Origin: Elysia marginata
Taxonomy: Eukaryota; Mollusca; Gastropoda; Plakobranchidae
NCBI GenBank assembly: GCA_019649035.1
Contig: BMAT01000451.1
Span: forward strand, 183,474-205,938
Length of the DNA stretch: 22,465 nt
Direction: 5' to 3'
Shown here: one piece after another, positions 1 through 9,505 of the stretch
Layout of the letters: every line of letters begins with the position of its first letter
Position numbering within the stretch: the stretch's first letter is position 1
Position numbers and translations under genes: made by a program
Notes under the pieces: generated by a model
Seen by the model: only the letters and a program-made list of their open reading frames with translations
The model's database searches: none
Told to the model about the DNA's origin: nothing

Positions 1-112
1 TGCTGCTGCTATAACTACTCATTACTACTGCTAATTCTTCTTCTTTTTTACTAGTACTACTACTGCTACTACTACTATTACTAGCAGTAGTAGTAGTAGT
101 AGTAGTATGTCT
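1..112. repeat. Trinucleotide repeat (TGC/TAC/TAG mixture)
   Basis: The window opens with an impure trinucleotide tract: CTG/CTA units followed by TAC units and then a clean run of about seven GTA/TAG units ending near 109. The first half is CTA-type and the second half TAG-type on the same strand, so the tract is self-complementary and could fold back. It is interrupted by non-repeat bases around 20-50. No coding role is evident. Confidence 0.85.
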
Positions 113-130
113 ACGACACTGCCTTGAATA

Positions 131-207
131 CTGCTGAGGACAATCAAAGTGCAGTATATTCCATAAGGTTTTCTCTGCATATACTGCACTTTGGTTGTCT
201 CCGGTAG
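131..207. ncRNA. Long near-perfect hairpin, miRNA-precursor-like (unproven)
   Basis: Bases 131-159 pair with 179-207 around a 19-nt loop (160-178). The core 138-159/179-200 is 22 pairs with only G-T wobbles as irregularities. The outer part adds about seven more pairs with one A-C mismatch at 137/201. Stem length, loop size and one small internal mismatch are what animal pre-miRNAs show; candidate arms are CAATCAAAGTGCAGTATA (5p) and TATACTGCACTTTGGTTG (3p). I do not recognise the arms as a conserved family. The alternative is a short foldback (MITE-like) transposon relic. Both strands fold, so the strand is open. Confidence 0.4.
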
Positions 208-209
208 AA

Positions 210-1447
210 TGTTACATTTACATGAGTCCCTTTTTGTAATGACGTTTTTAAGTTTCAGAGAGTAGTGTATATGAAGAGAGTATCCAAAATGCTATAATTA
301 TTATTTATTAGCGTGTACCTAGTCCATGGTTACTAAGGACTAATTTTGTTATGGCATGAATGTAATTTTCTTTACATTATCTTTCTTGTTGATCTACTAT
401 AAATTCACCGTTTTTTAATGAACTGAACTTTTCCTACAAAGGTAAAAACATTAACTTGGACGAAGGATTAATCAGGATGACAATAAAAGAGAGCATCTTT
501 ATTTTAATAGGATCCCTAACGTTACTAGTTCCTTCTGCGTTAAAATTTAAATGTGTGAACTGTGATGTGATAATAAAAGAGCTGTCATCATAACCCACTC
601 TGCAGCTAGCTGTTAGTCGTGCGATTGCGTTTCTGATACTTCTGTTTCATTTAGGACATATCAGCGTTTCGAAGTAAAACTTAAAACTGTCACCTGCTGA
701 AAGCTTCGTTTCTCCGCTCTTTTTACTGAACTATTCTTCCAGTAAACCGCGACCAAAGAAACTTTTAATTAGACCTGGTCTTGCATGACCCTAAAACTCC
801 ACCCGTAAGTAATTCCTTTGATTAAAACCATCCCCGTACTTTGGTGCTATGGTGTACGTGTATTGACCAAAGCTTAAGATTTCCTTTGAAAATTCTAGAT
901 AGGACGTGGATTTAGATTTTGTTTGCTCCGACATACTTTTTTTATCTTCCTCTTTAAAATTTATAGTTTTAAGTAAATGACTCAGGCAAAATTACTATTA
1001 TGTATTATAATCTTTTATTTCACGCAACTTTTAAAATTTTTTTTGTTTGTTTGATCACAAAGGGACACAAATTGTATGAGCAAGTTATATTATGATTAAC
1101 TACAATTTATTCTTTGATATATTTTTGTCTTTTGAGTGCGGAAATTCTAATAACTGGATAAAATAATTCTTAACAGATATGTTGTGTTTTATTATTTTGC
1201 AATATTTTGATATTGTTTAGTCATATTCTTAGCTTAAGCTGGGTGTTGCGGGCGAGGGGTTGCTGTCTACATTCTCGTTTTTTTGGGTGCATCGCTTAAT
1301 CTATAAATATGAACGCTGAGTCTATGAATAAAACTAAAATACTTATCAGGTTAACTTATTTTACATTCAGTTCAGTAAAAGACTTTGCCTTCTCAGCTCC
1401 ATTCTGAAAGAAAGATACTGTAGTACTATTACTAGTTTTTTAGAGGT
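210..1447. other. Intergenic DNA, no gene seen
   Basis: This is AT-rich sequence with stop codons in all frames and no exon with a convincing splice context or recognisable protein. It lies beyond the inferred 3' end of the minus-strand CRAL-TRIO gene. Confidence 0.5.
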
Positions 1448-1453
1448 TTTATT
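1448..1453 (-). terminator. Candidate polyadenylation signal of the CRAL-TRIO gene
   Basis: AATAAA on the minus strand, about 420 bases past the TGA at 1870. It would give a 3' UTR of roughly 0.45 kb. Another TTTATT on the plus strand near 1188 could serve instead, so the choice is tentative. Confidence 0.35.
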
Positions 1454-1869
1454 TCTGCATTTTACAATGATTACGTCCATAACAAGTATAGAATGCTAAA
1501 ACTTAGGGCCAATCATAATTCTGACGATAGTACATGCAACTAGCAGATGTTAGAGAAATATTTGAAATAACTCCTTAGTCTTTCTTCAATTAAGGAAAGG
1601 AACAAACATATAAACAAGAAATAAGGAGGCTAGCCAGGGTTTTTTTTACAACAGAGTAGTCTCCCATTTTTCCATCTAGCAATAACCTCATTTTCGCAGA
1701 TCAGTTCACATAGCATACAAAATATCATCAATTTTTTTTATAGTTATGTTATCATTTCTGTAAAGTGTGATTTGTCAAGAGCACTGTGTAGGTTTTGCGA
1801 TGTAGTCTGATCGTTGTTTTGTTGTTATCTGGTTAGAAATTCTAGTATCAAATTATCAGGGCGCAGCAG

Positions 1870-1969
1870 TCACATGTCTTGTGGAGGCAGTCCATCTAGT
1901 TCAAGATACTCGCTCATGGTCTCTTTACTGTTGACGAACACAACCTTGCTCGCTGTTTTTTCGTTGAGC
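1870..1969 (-). CDS. CRAL-TRIO gene, terminal coding exon
   Basis: Completes Trp208 and encodes residues 209-240: LNEKTASKVVFVNSKETMSE, then YLELDGLPPQDM and TGA. NEKTASKV-VFVN is the closing motif of the domain. The acceptor is CCCCTTTGCAG. The protein ends about a dozen residues after the fold, so this is a single-domain member. Confidence 0.92.
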
Positions 1970-4900
1970 CTGCAAAGGGGTAGGAGAAGTGATACTTTAA
2001 TGTTGTAATGAATCAAGTGTTATTACAGGAACAGACGTTGTATACCATACATGTTGTGTGTACGAACGTGTGAATATACAGTTATGAAAAAAGTTTATTC
2101 TTCACAAACCTAATAGCGCGAGTATCATCGAGGGTTAAGAAAAGATACGTGAAAATGATAGATAAAGAAATCAAGAGCAGTAGAGAAATTGAAAGATAGA
2201 TAGTGTGTGCAATCAAAAGCTGTCCAGAGAATGGACTGGAAAAAGACAGGTCTTTGGTCAAAGAACGTAAGTTGAAACTTGAAAAGTTTTCGCTTATGAA
2301 TATCAATGAATAAGATTATCAATCAAAAATTGTCGTTACATTTTTTTAAGATTGATCCTGTCTGAAGTTCAATCCTTTGTCTTTTTTAATCAATAACTAT
2401 TGCTATGGTCTGTGTCAAAACACAAGAGTTTTGCTATCCAGTTTGCCTACCATGTCTCTAGAATGAGAGAGAAGTTTTGAGGTTATTATATGTGCCAGAT
2501 TCTTGTCAACACGATAAAGAATGAAATCATTATGCCTGGGGGGAAACACTTTTGATTGACAAAAAAAACCTGTCAAAAGCAGTTTTTTTTCTTCTGTTTA
2601 GCATGTAATCTGACCAATGTCGTATGACGGGCCAGCAGCCTTGGAACAGAACAGGCGCGTTGTAGATGATGCAAACGCCGAGCCGCTCTGGGTAGTAGCG
2701 CGTGAGAAGCCAAACCAGTCGCTTCACGAACGGGTAGTCCATGTTCGCCAGGGAGAAGTGAAGCAGGTCAAACACCAGGCAGATACTATCGTTCACCTGT
2801 TCGTCCATGCGCTTTATAGTCATCTCCTGAGGAGAGGATTATCCGTTGTTGGACTATTTGTAATCGTTCGTGGAATCAGTTGTAACGTTAGTGAGACTTT
2901 AACAGGAAACATTTTAAAGTGGGAGATAAAACGGGGTGACAACTTAAGTGTGCGAGGTTAAAAGACAGGTCGCCGATATCTTCTTGCGTCTGTTTCAATT
3001 TTAAATATCATTTTCATCGGTGCTTTTTTCAAAATGCTATTGATGAAAAGTTAAAGATTTTTTAATAAGAAAATGAACGTCAACTTATTATTTCTGCTTC
3101 AATTTTCAGATGTTTCAGTGTATGCATTGATGATTTCAACGAAGATCTGACATTTTAAAAATGTCATACCACCCTTAAAGCTACGACAATTTCACAAATT
3201 AGCTATTAATGTTTATGTCATCTTCCCCTAACCACCCTTAAATTACAAGCTAACCAAAGTTGACGATATACATCTGTTTACAATTAGAAGTTTATGCTCA
3301 CCAAGGGAAATTTTTAATTTTATTATTGCAAAACCGTGAAGAAGGAAATTTGAGGTTTCAAGTATATAAGATTCAATAAGATTATTCCTAGCATCTTTCA
3401 TTACCACCGAAGTCTTAAGATGAGCACAAAAGAAAATTATACTGAGCGAACCATGCTCTTTCCGGTGGTTGATTAACGGTTAGAGTAACGCGGAGCAAGA
3501 TAAAACTAAAAATATTTGCTGTTCTAGTACAACTCAAAACCTGTACGTACAGTCACTGTAAGCTATCAGCTTTGACCACTTACAAGTAATTAAAGCGGTC
3601 ACCTGTAAGGTTCGAAACCAAAGGTGTCTTTTCTTTCCTTAGTTTACAGTTTTAATGCATATGCTACTACTTACGCTTTGAAAAACCTTTTGAAATAAAT
3701 TTGATCGTGCAAAGCTATTGATAGGGCTAGGAGAAAAAAAATTAACGTAGTCTAGAAATTCTAAAAAAAACTTTTAAAACAATAATGATAATAAAGGTAA
3801 TAATATATTGTAAAAAACATACAAATGTTAATCTTTATATGACCCTAAAGAGTGCCGGGCTGACCATACTGAATGGTTTTATCATAAATCACAAAAAGGG
3901 CCACTGTGACATTGTTAGTTTCTACTTTACTTCATTTTTGCTCCTGTGTCATTTCTATTTTTCCTGTGACTCGGGTTGGTTTCTCATTTTTTTCAACCCT
4001 AGAATTGATTGAAAAGAAGGAGGGAATTTGCAACGGCGCCGGTACATGTGAGCTGTATTTTATTCAAATACCGCTACCAAAGGTAATTAAGTTTTGAAAA
4101 TATTCTTCACTTTTGTTGTGTCTCATTGAAGTTTGATAAAACGATAGATCACCGAAAGTTATAAGTACGTACAAGCATGTAAATTGTAAATTTAATCAAT
4201 TTCTCCAAGTCTCTGTTGTTTGCTTGATGTTTTCTTACAATCACGTAAAGAACAGGTCTGAAAAAAAATTAAAAACAAGTTATACAAGCAATTAGTTGTA
4301 GATTAAGATGAGTTGAAAAAACGCATTATATAAGTTTTTAAGAAAAGTAATGGGAAACCTTGACAAATCTGCAAGAATTTCGAGGCATCAACCGTTTGAT
4401 GAAAGTGCGCTTTCCTTATTGTGCTTTTCTTATTGGAAATGTAATTCCAATAAAATTATTTTTGAAATTAGAATAGGTAAAAATCGAGCGTATAGTCATT
4501 TTCCACATTACCGTTTCAACATATGTGCGTTTAGTTTCTGCTAAAAAAAATATTTTCACCATTGTCTGTCCTCCCATTTTATCATTCATTTCGATAGCAT
4601 CTCGACTGCCAATTTTCTGTAAACATACCATTCAATGGAGCATTTGTTATACTGGGTACCCTATTGCAAATACAATCTCATCCGTTAGTCTCTCAATAAG
4701 TTCTGTGGATGCGAAGAGTCACTTGGTGCAAATGCATAGATATAAGATGTATACACCCTATTATTATCTGAAAAACCTATCATTTTTGGGCTGTGAATTA
4801 GGAAAATGACATCGTATATCAAATTAATACCAACGCCTTCGTTACTGAGCAGACGAGGCCATCGATCACGGAGTCTCTACTACAACCGTAAAAACAATTA

Positions 4901-5481
4901 AGCCCTGAGATTTCCTTTGATGCATCGCCATGTGAAAATATTAACGTCTCACCATGCTTAACTAGGAGCAATAGTTTTCTAAGATGTAAGCTCGTCAGCT
5001 ACACTTTCGGAACTTAGAAAATAATGAGTAATATTGCCTAAAGGTAGTGTACAATAGAGTGGAAGTAGATTTTGCTGTACTTTTTCTTTAGCCTGATGGC
5101 GACTAAATTGTTTCTTTACTAAGTACCTTGAAAAAAAGATAGTGAGTTATCATCTATGCAAGTTTGTGCCAGTTCAGCACAGTTCTTTTGACTGCACAAA
5201 AGCAAATAAACTGGGGTTCTTTATATTCTTATTAAAGGGTTAAAGGATTAAAGAAACACATGCAGCAAAGCATGAGGTTAGCGCAAAATGCAATAATTAT
5301 TTACGGATATTATCTGCAATAGTGAGAATTGCAATAACTCTCTCGTGAGTTTTTCTTTTGCAAATATATATTTTTAATTCAACGCATGTTTTCGGCTGTG
5401 TAAATGTACTTTAAATCTTATATGTGAATTTATACGTAATTTCCAAGAGAAAAGGATATAGATTGGGGGCAGAGAGAAAGA

Positions 5482-5523
<42 letters not shown>

Positions 5524-7906
5524 CATAGAACAGATCATCAACTACAAGCATAATAAAGAAGTAAAGAGTACCTCCCCATGACATCCTTGATCCGGAGAGT
5601 GTGAACAAAGCCTATGGCCAGGTTTTCCAGAATATCCGGGTCATTAGGGGCTAAACTGTCCACGGCCTGATTCTTGCGCCAGTGGTTGTACCGCAAGATG
5701 TCTGCATAGGCTGCTTCTACGTCGCCCGAGGCCGTCAGAAAGCGTCGCAGTGATTTGTCGTCGTGGGACTATGCGAGACAGTGGGTGTGTGTGTGTGCCA
5801 CGTGTTGGCGAATTGCGAAACAAGGGCAAAAGAAGAATAGTTTTGTATAATATTTTGGGAAAAAATAACAATTATAAAACGAATACTTTGGACTAATCAC
5901 AAAAGCAGATTTGGAGACTGTTAACAGTTGCTCCAAACCTATATGAATTGATTGCCTTCACCACAGAAAAAGAAAACAGCCAAAGCTGCGAGGTCTGTTC
6001 ATCTTGCCGACGAGGAGCATTTAGTAAAAATTATAAGGTATTTCGGCATCGAAATGTTTTTCTTCAATTTTTTTTTCAATATTAAATCTGATGAAATCTT
6101 GTTGCAATTAGTACTACACGCATATTTCATTTCATAACATGGTGATAAAATCACGGTAATCATCATACCACTGCCTAGCCACAAGCCTGGCAATGTCTGG
6201 GGTTTAATAAATAGATCAAACAGTGAATATTAAAGAGACTATAATAATTATTCTAATCTTGCATTACTCGAACTTGCTGCCAAAAGCTTCCCTGTACAGG
6301 GATGTCAATAACAAGTTAAAGTAACGTTACTAAAAAAAAACAACTATGTTTTAAGTGTAATCATATGTCCTTGTTAACATGCTGCATGCAATGACAAAAA
6401 GGTCCATGTGCAACGTGGTAGAATGTTCCTATGCCAACCGGTAAAAAAAGCTCCAGTCGCAATATAAACATTTTTGCTCCCTTTATCTGCAAATAATATT
6501 GCGGCGTCAATAATTACTGAGACTTTTCTCTGACAACTGATAGTTAATGCTGAATATTTTAGCGATCATCAGAAGAAGGAACTACCCGCCTCCTCAATGG
6601 CTCTTTCAACATGAAACGTAGACAAATTTAGGAAGACAAAAATAATGGTGCGTCGTCTTTTACAATTCTTTAGTATTATGATCTGTATGCCTTTTTCTAT
6701 CGTTTGCTGTTGTTGCCTTTTTTATATAGAACGTGTTTTGTAACAACGATTCAAATGTTTCGTGATATGTTGCTGGAAGACATTGCATAAATTATCTAAG
6801 CAAATGTTTTTATCAAGTGACCCTCTCTCCCTCTCTCCCTCTCTCTCTCTCCATCTCTCTCCCTCTTTCGCTCTCTCTTCTATTTTTCTTTCTGTCTCTC
6901 CATGTCTCTTTTTATTTCTTTCTTTCTCTGCCTCTGCCTCTAACTCTCTTTTCTTTCTCTGACTTCCTCATTGCTCATTATCTTATAAACTTACCTGGGA
7001 AGGGTCAGATTTGAACAGTGGCTGAAATAAAAGTATAAAAACTGCCTAAAACAATCTGCTTGATTTCCATTTATTGAATGGCCAAAAAAGAAAAGCAACG
7101 AAAAACATTGTCAAAAAAAGATGTTTACTGTGGGGGTTTTTTTAATATTTTTTTTATTTTCGTTAATTCTTAAGAGAGTGTGACCAACTGCAACTAAATT
7201 TTTCAATGCGTCTTAATAATGTAAATGTTAACTGGTATTTACGTTTGCAGTTGAACTTCGAATAGACTTCAATTGATTGAGGAAATTTAAAATGCAGACA
7301 GTCAGACACATCATGAAAAGTGTCAGCAGCATGACAAGAAAGGACAGAGAAAAAAAAAGAGAATGAGAGAGAAATTACGTGTTTGTGGAAAAAGGGGGGA
7401 GGGGGGGGGGAGAAAGAAGTGTAAGTGAAAAAATTAGTCTGTGTATAAAACAGTAAAAAGGCTTTGCCAGACGGTCTGATTAGGAGACGTTGCCGTTAGG
7501 TAGGAGGTGACATCAACAAATAATGAATGAAGAAGTAATGATGAAGCATACGAAATGACAAAATAATCCAATACATACTAGATCTAGATCTTTCGTAAGT
7601 GCATAGTAACTGAAGTTTTCTCTTTTTTAAATAAAGAAGGGGCTTTAGTTTGGTCTAAATTTGGTTTTTGGTAAGCTGGAGTATTACAAAAAACTGATCT
7701 AAATCCATAGTTCTCATTAAATTCAAGTATTGAAATGAGTAACACAGATATCTTCCTATCCTGAGTTCACTACCTACCAATAGCATTTGCCGCAGCGTCG
7801 ATAACTGCTTTTCAAATTGTTTAGCCTTGAGATCTTTCAACAGTTCTTTTTCCTCGTCGTAGGAAGGAGTTCCAGCTTTAAAGAACCCCCTCACGCTGCT
7901 TATCAT
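1870..7906 (-). CDS. CRAL-TRIO (Sec14-like) lipid-binding protein, 5 coding exons, 240 aa
   Basis: The coding exons in transcript order are 7906-7778, 5768-5572, 4257-4173, 2826-2615 and 1969-1870 (129, 197, 85, 212 and 100 nt). They join to 723 nt, giving 240 residues plus TGA, with intron phases 0, 2, 0 and 2 that match at every junction. Residues about 33-80 form the helical CRAL-TRIO-N segment (SHDDKSLRRFLTASGDVEAA, then YNHWRK). Residues about 105-235 form the lipid-binding fold: KDVMGRPV entry strand, FTIYMLEMTIKRMDE helix, ICLVFDL strand, YYPERLGVCIIYNAP, then WPVIRHWLNEKTASKVVFVN, the usual closing helix and strand. Family members bind a single hydrophobic ligand (phosphoinositide, tocopherol, retinal) in the cytosol; the ligand here cannot be told from sequence. 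The protein stops 32 residues into the last exon (ends LPPQDM), so it lacks the GOLD, MSP or phosphatase domains that some relatives carry. No signal peptide or membrane segment is seen. It is transcribed away from the FAS1 gene. Confidence 0.9.
1970..2614 (-). other. CRAL-TRIO gene, intron 4
   Basis: A 645-base AT-rich intron with GTCAGA..TTTGCAG borders. Only short random reading frames; nothing else recognised. Confidence 0.85.
2615..2826 (-). CDS. CRAL-TRIO gene, coding exon 4
   Basis: Encodes residues 138-207 and two bases of Trp208, the core of the lipid-binding fold: EMTIKRMDEQVNDS, ICLVFDLLHFSLANMDY, RYYPERLGVCIIYNAPVLF, CWPVIRHW. The acceptor is CCTCTCCTCAG and the donor ATTG|GTCAGA. 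It is the most recognisable exon of the gene. Confidence 0.95.
2827..4172 (-). other. CRAL-TRIO gene, intron 3 (contains a cryptic exon)
   Basis: About 1.35 kb between exons 3 and 4, with GTACGT..CCTCAG borders. It contains one segment with very good splice sites (3675-3726, listed separately). Otherwise no gene is seen. Confidence 0.85.
3675..3726 (-). other. Cryptic or alternative exon, phase-compatible with exon 3
   Basis: Fifty-two bases lie between an excellent acceptor (eight T then CTCCTAG) and an excellent donor (GTAAGTAG). They read SPINSFARSNLFQKVFQS after exon 2. The segment enters in phase 2 and leaves in phase 0, exactly like real exon 3, so it could replace exon 3 without breaking the frame; used after exon 3 it meets a stop at once. 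It lacks most of the strand and helix supplied by exon 3, so it is probably a decoy or a minor alternative exon. Confidence 0.3.
4173..4257 (-). CDS. CRAL-TRIO gene, coding exon 3
   Basis: Encodes residues 110-137 (PVLYVIVRKHQANNRDLEKL, then IKFTIYML). Its first base completes the Arg of the family's GRPV motif. The acceptor has an uninterrupted run of T before CAG and the donor is CTT|GTACGT. It enters in phase 2 and leaves in phase 0, as its neighbours require, and the protein sequence matches what the family has at this point. At 85 nt it is too short to stand out as an open reading frame and was found by searching for the missing strand. Confidence 0.9.
4258..5571 (-). other. CRAL-TRIO gene, intron 2
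   Basis: About 1.3 kb with GTACTC..TTTTTTTTTCAG borders. In the transcript it starts with a CU-rich microsatellite some 50 bases past the donor. No other gene is supported. Confidence 0.85.
5466..5521. repeat. (GA)n microsatellite
   Basis: A nearly pure GA tract of about 50 bases on the plus strand, so CU in the CRAL-TRIO pre-mRNA. It lies about 50 bases past the exon 2 donor. Confidence 0.95.
5572..5768 (-). CDS. CRAL-TRIO gene, coding exon 2
   Basis: Encodes residues 44-108 and two bases of Arg109. It carries most of CRAL-TRIO-N (DDKSLRRFLTASG, RYNHWRK) and leads into the main fold (LRIKDVMG). The acceptor is CTGTCTCGCATAG and the donor is GGGAG|GTACTC. It stands out from its flanks by balanced GC content. 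It is bordered in the transcript by a GA-rich tract upstream and a CU-rich tract just downstream. Confidence 0.93.
5967..6037 (+). other. Exon-like segment on the plus strand, unknown
   Basis: CCTTCACCACAG precedes and AAG|GTATTT follows a 71-base segment that reads KKKTAKAARSVHLADEEHLV then KIIR, a charged and non-random looking peptide. It sits antisense inside intron 1 of the CRAL-TRIO gene, with no partner exon found nearby. It may be an isolated exon of an overlapping gene, a retro-fragment or chance. Confidence 0.2.
6821..6963. repeat. (CT)n pyrimidine-rich microsatellite
   Basis: Long impure CT/CCCTCT/TCTT tract on the plus strand, so GA-rich in the CRAL-TRIO pre-mRNA. It lies in intron 1, about 1.05 kb upstream of exon 2 in the transcript. 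Confidence 0.93.
7340..7420. repeat. Purine tract with a 17-base near-pure G run
   Basis: AG-rich stretch containing six G, one A and ten G at 7394-7410 on the plus strand. It could form a G-quadruplex in DNA; the minus-strand transcript carries C here. Confidence 0.8.
7778..7906 (-). CDS. CRAL-TRIO gene, coding exon 1
   Basis: Encodes residues 1-43, starting MISSVRGFFKAG, then a charged helical stretch rich in Lys and Glu ending LRQMLL. The ATG has A at -3 (GACAATG). The donor TTG|GTAGGT leaves phase 0, which joins straight into SHDD of exon 2. A second GT four bases later would be out of phase with exon 2. This exon is the least conserved part, so the exact start is less certain than the rest. 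Confidence 0.8.
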
Positions 7907-7910
7907 TGTC

Positions 7911-7913
7911 TCT
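7911..7913 (-). other. Probable 5'-UTR splice acceptor just upstream of the CRAL-TRIO start
   Basis: ACATTTACAG|AGACAATG places an acceptor five bases before the start codon; the exon would begin at 7911. This suggests a separate non-coding first exon farther upstream (higher coordinates), which I could not locate. Confidence 0.45.
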
Positions 7914-8639
7914 GTAAATGTTTAATGTCTCACAAGTATATAGAAACAATTGATTTTCGGTATAGATCTAGATAATACTTATCAAAGCTTGATGAAGAAA
8001 CTTTGCAGTTTTATTTTCAAGTCCATGTTTCAAAATGAGCTTTGTTTTCTTCCCTTGTATTGCAGTTTCGTAGTGTAGAACACAATGACAGTCGCTCTAC
8101 TTTCGATGAAAATTTGTTCCATGTTAACGAACGATGTGTACGTTCATTTTAATGTGGCGCCAGTATGTGCGTACGGGCATAAAAAAGAAACTTCCATGAA
8201 ATTTTGGTGTCGGCATCTAGATCTACATTATTTTGAAACCTTGTAATAATTCATTCGCCTTTTTATGACTAGATCTATGCTTTTTGTACGTTTATGAATG
8301 AATTCTCTCACTATAAAGATTACCCAAAGAAGAATGAGCCTTACATACAATAATTTAATAAAATAAAAGCTAAAATATTGTTTAAGTCTTTCAAACAGTT
8401 ATTTTTCTAAATAGCATTTTTTAAAATAAAAAACAATACCGGCAAAATGCCAAAAAAATGCAGAGGTGTTTTTTCAATGTTAATGGTACTAAAAGCCTAT
8501 ACGAGCATGTTATAAGTGTCAAGTTACTAAACAACTTCAAAAGAATTAGAGAGTCTTCAAAAGTTGCAGAGCTCTAAAAGGCTCGAATGCTAGAATTTGT
8601 CTATCTACCTTTTTTTGCCAAAAAAAGCTCACCTATACT
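7914..8639. other. Space upstream of the CRAL-TRIO gene, nothing assigned
   Basis: AT-rich DNA with several TAGATCTA-type palindromes (near 7963, 8214 and 8270). The CRAL-TRIO promoter or first exon is probably here or beyond, but I found no clear TATA box or donor. Confidence 0.4.
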
Positions 8640-9505
8640 TCTTGAGAGCATAAAGAAGAACCCTCAAAGCATCACAGTCAAGGGCGTGTCTCTCCTTCTG
8701 GCCCCAAGACTAAGGTACTCACTCGTAGGCTACTATGAGCGCCTGCAGCTCTAGGTGCCATGTGTTCTTTACGCGCGTCCTTTCCTATTCCCTTGGGGAT
8801 GCCAAGATAAGAACTGCCTTGTTGTTGTTGTCCTCAAGCTTCCACATCTTATGGCCTATCCATCCCTGTATCTTTAAAGGGATCTCTGTAGCCGCTGGCC
8901 TCTAAATTGTTTGCAGAGACAAATCTACATTCCTGATGACAAATCTACACTGCTGATCTTTTCTGTGTCAGTCAACGCTTTGTAAAGGTTCAGATATCGT
9001 TGATGTTAGTAGCATCGATGTTCTGACACGTGTTGGCTCCTTAGAGAAGGACTAGTTTGATGTTGCCGTTTCAAATTGTGTTTTGGTTCCTCAAGATATA
9101 TTTTCTGATCAAATCAAACTCTTTCGCCTTAGAAGCGACTACACTGCTAATATAAGGCAAGTTTACATGTCCACTTCCTGCAACTCATAGCCGTCAATGG
9201 CGTCCATAGCGATAGCGGCTTGGTTTTTAGTGTTGACTTTAAGGGCCTTGCGGTGTGTTTTTATTGATGTGATACCTGATACCTGCACATGTTTGTGCGA
9301 GAGCCTTCATAGTATCTTGCACCTGCTTCTGTGCATGAGAAACAAGTGCTAAATCATTTTCAAAATTAAGATCGTTCAGCTGTTTCCATAGAGTCCACTG
9401 GATACTGTGACGCTTGTCAGAGGGGATGACTTCTTCAGAATGTAGTCTATAGTAAGAAGGAATAGAACGGCGAGAGCACACTTGGCCTCACCCATGTAAG
9501 AGAAG
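8640..9505 (-). mobile_element. Degenerate non-LTR retrotransposon (LINE) fragment: reverse transcriptase and 3' part
   Basis: Read on the minus strand, it starts with a decayed version of the 'GC-LSP-LFLL-ID' region (CALAVLFLLTIDYILKKSS). After a frameshift it continues as SIQWTLWKQLNDLNFENDLA and LVSHAQKQVQDTMKALAQTC, closely following the widespread LINE pattern '-IQWT-W-QL-DLDFADDLALLSH'. The catalytic FADD box is altered to FEND (9353-9364). Downstream pieces resemble the usual C-terminal region (DGYELQEVD; WHPQGNRKG) in shifting frames with stops. The 5' part with the endonuclease is absent. It is a dead, 5'-truncated copy; I cannot assign the clade reliably. It lies between the two divergent genes. 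Confidence 0.8.

Larger units (their letters stand above)
5769..7777 (-). other. CRAL-TRIO gene, intron 1
   Basis: A 2.0-kb intron with GTAGGT..TCGCATAG borders. It holds the CT-rich repeat at 6821-6963, a poly-G run at 7394-7410 and an exon-like piece on the opposite strand at 5967-6037. Nothing else is recognised. Confidence 0.8.

Noticed and set aside
2617-2961. 114-codon open frame on the plus strand
   Set aside because: It is the shadow of CRAL-TRIO exon 4, whose minus-strand reading matches the family and has correct splice borders.
3580-3612. Possible 19-nt microexon on the minus strand (CTTACAG..GTAAGT)
   Set aside because: Its length would break the frame between CRAL-TRIO exons 3 and 4, which already join correctly.
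4554-4631. Exon-like stretch on the minus strand after GTTTACAG
   Set aside because: In the phase needed between CRAL-TRIO exons 2 and 3 it meets a stop codon, and its peptide does not resemble the fold.
4840-4900. Exon-like stretch on the minus strand (SRDSVIDGLVCSVTKAL)
   Set aside because: Phases are possible, but the peptide lacks the strand and helix pattern of the family, and exon 3 at 4173-4257 fits far better.
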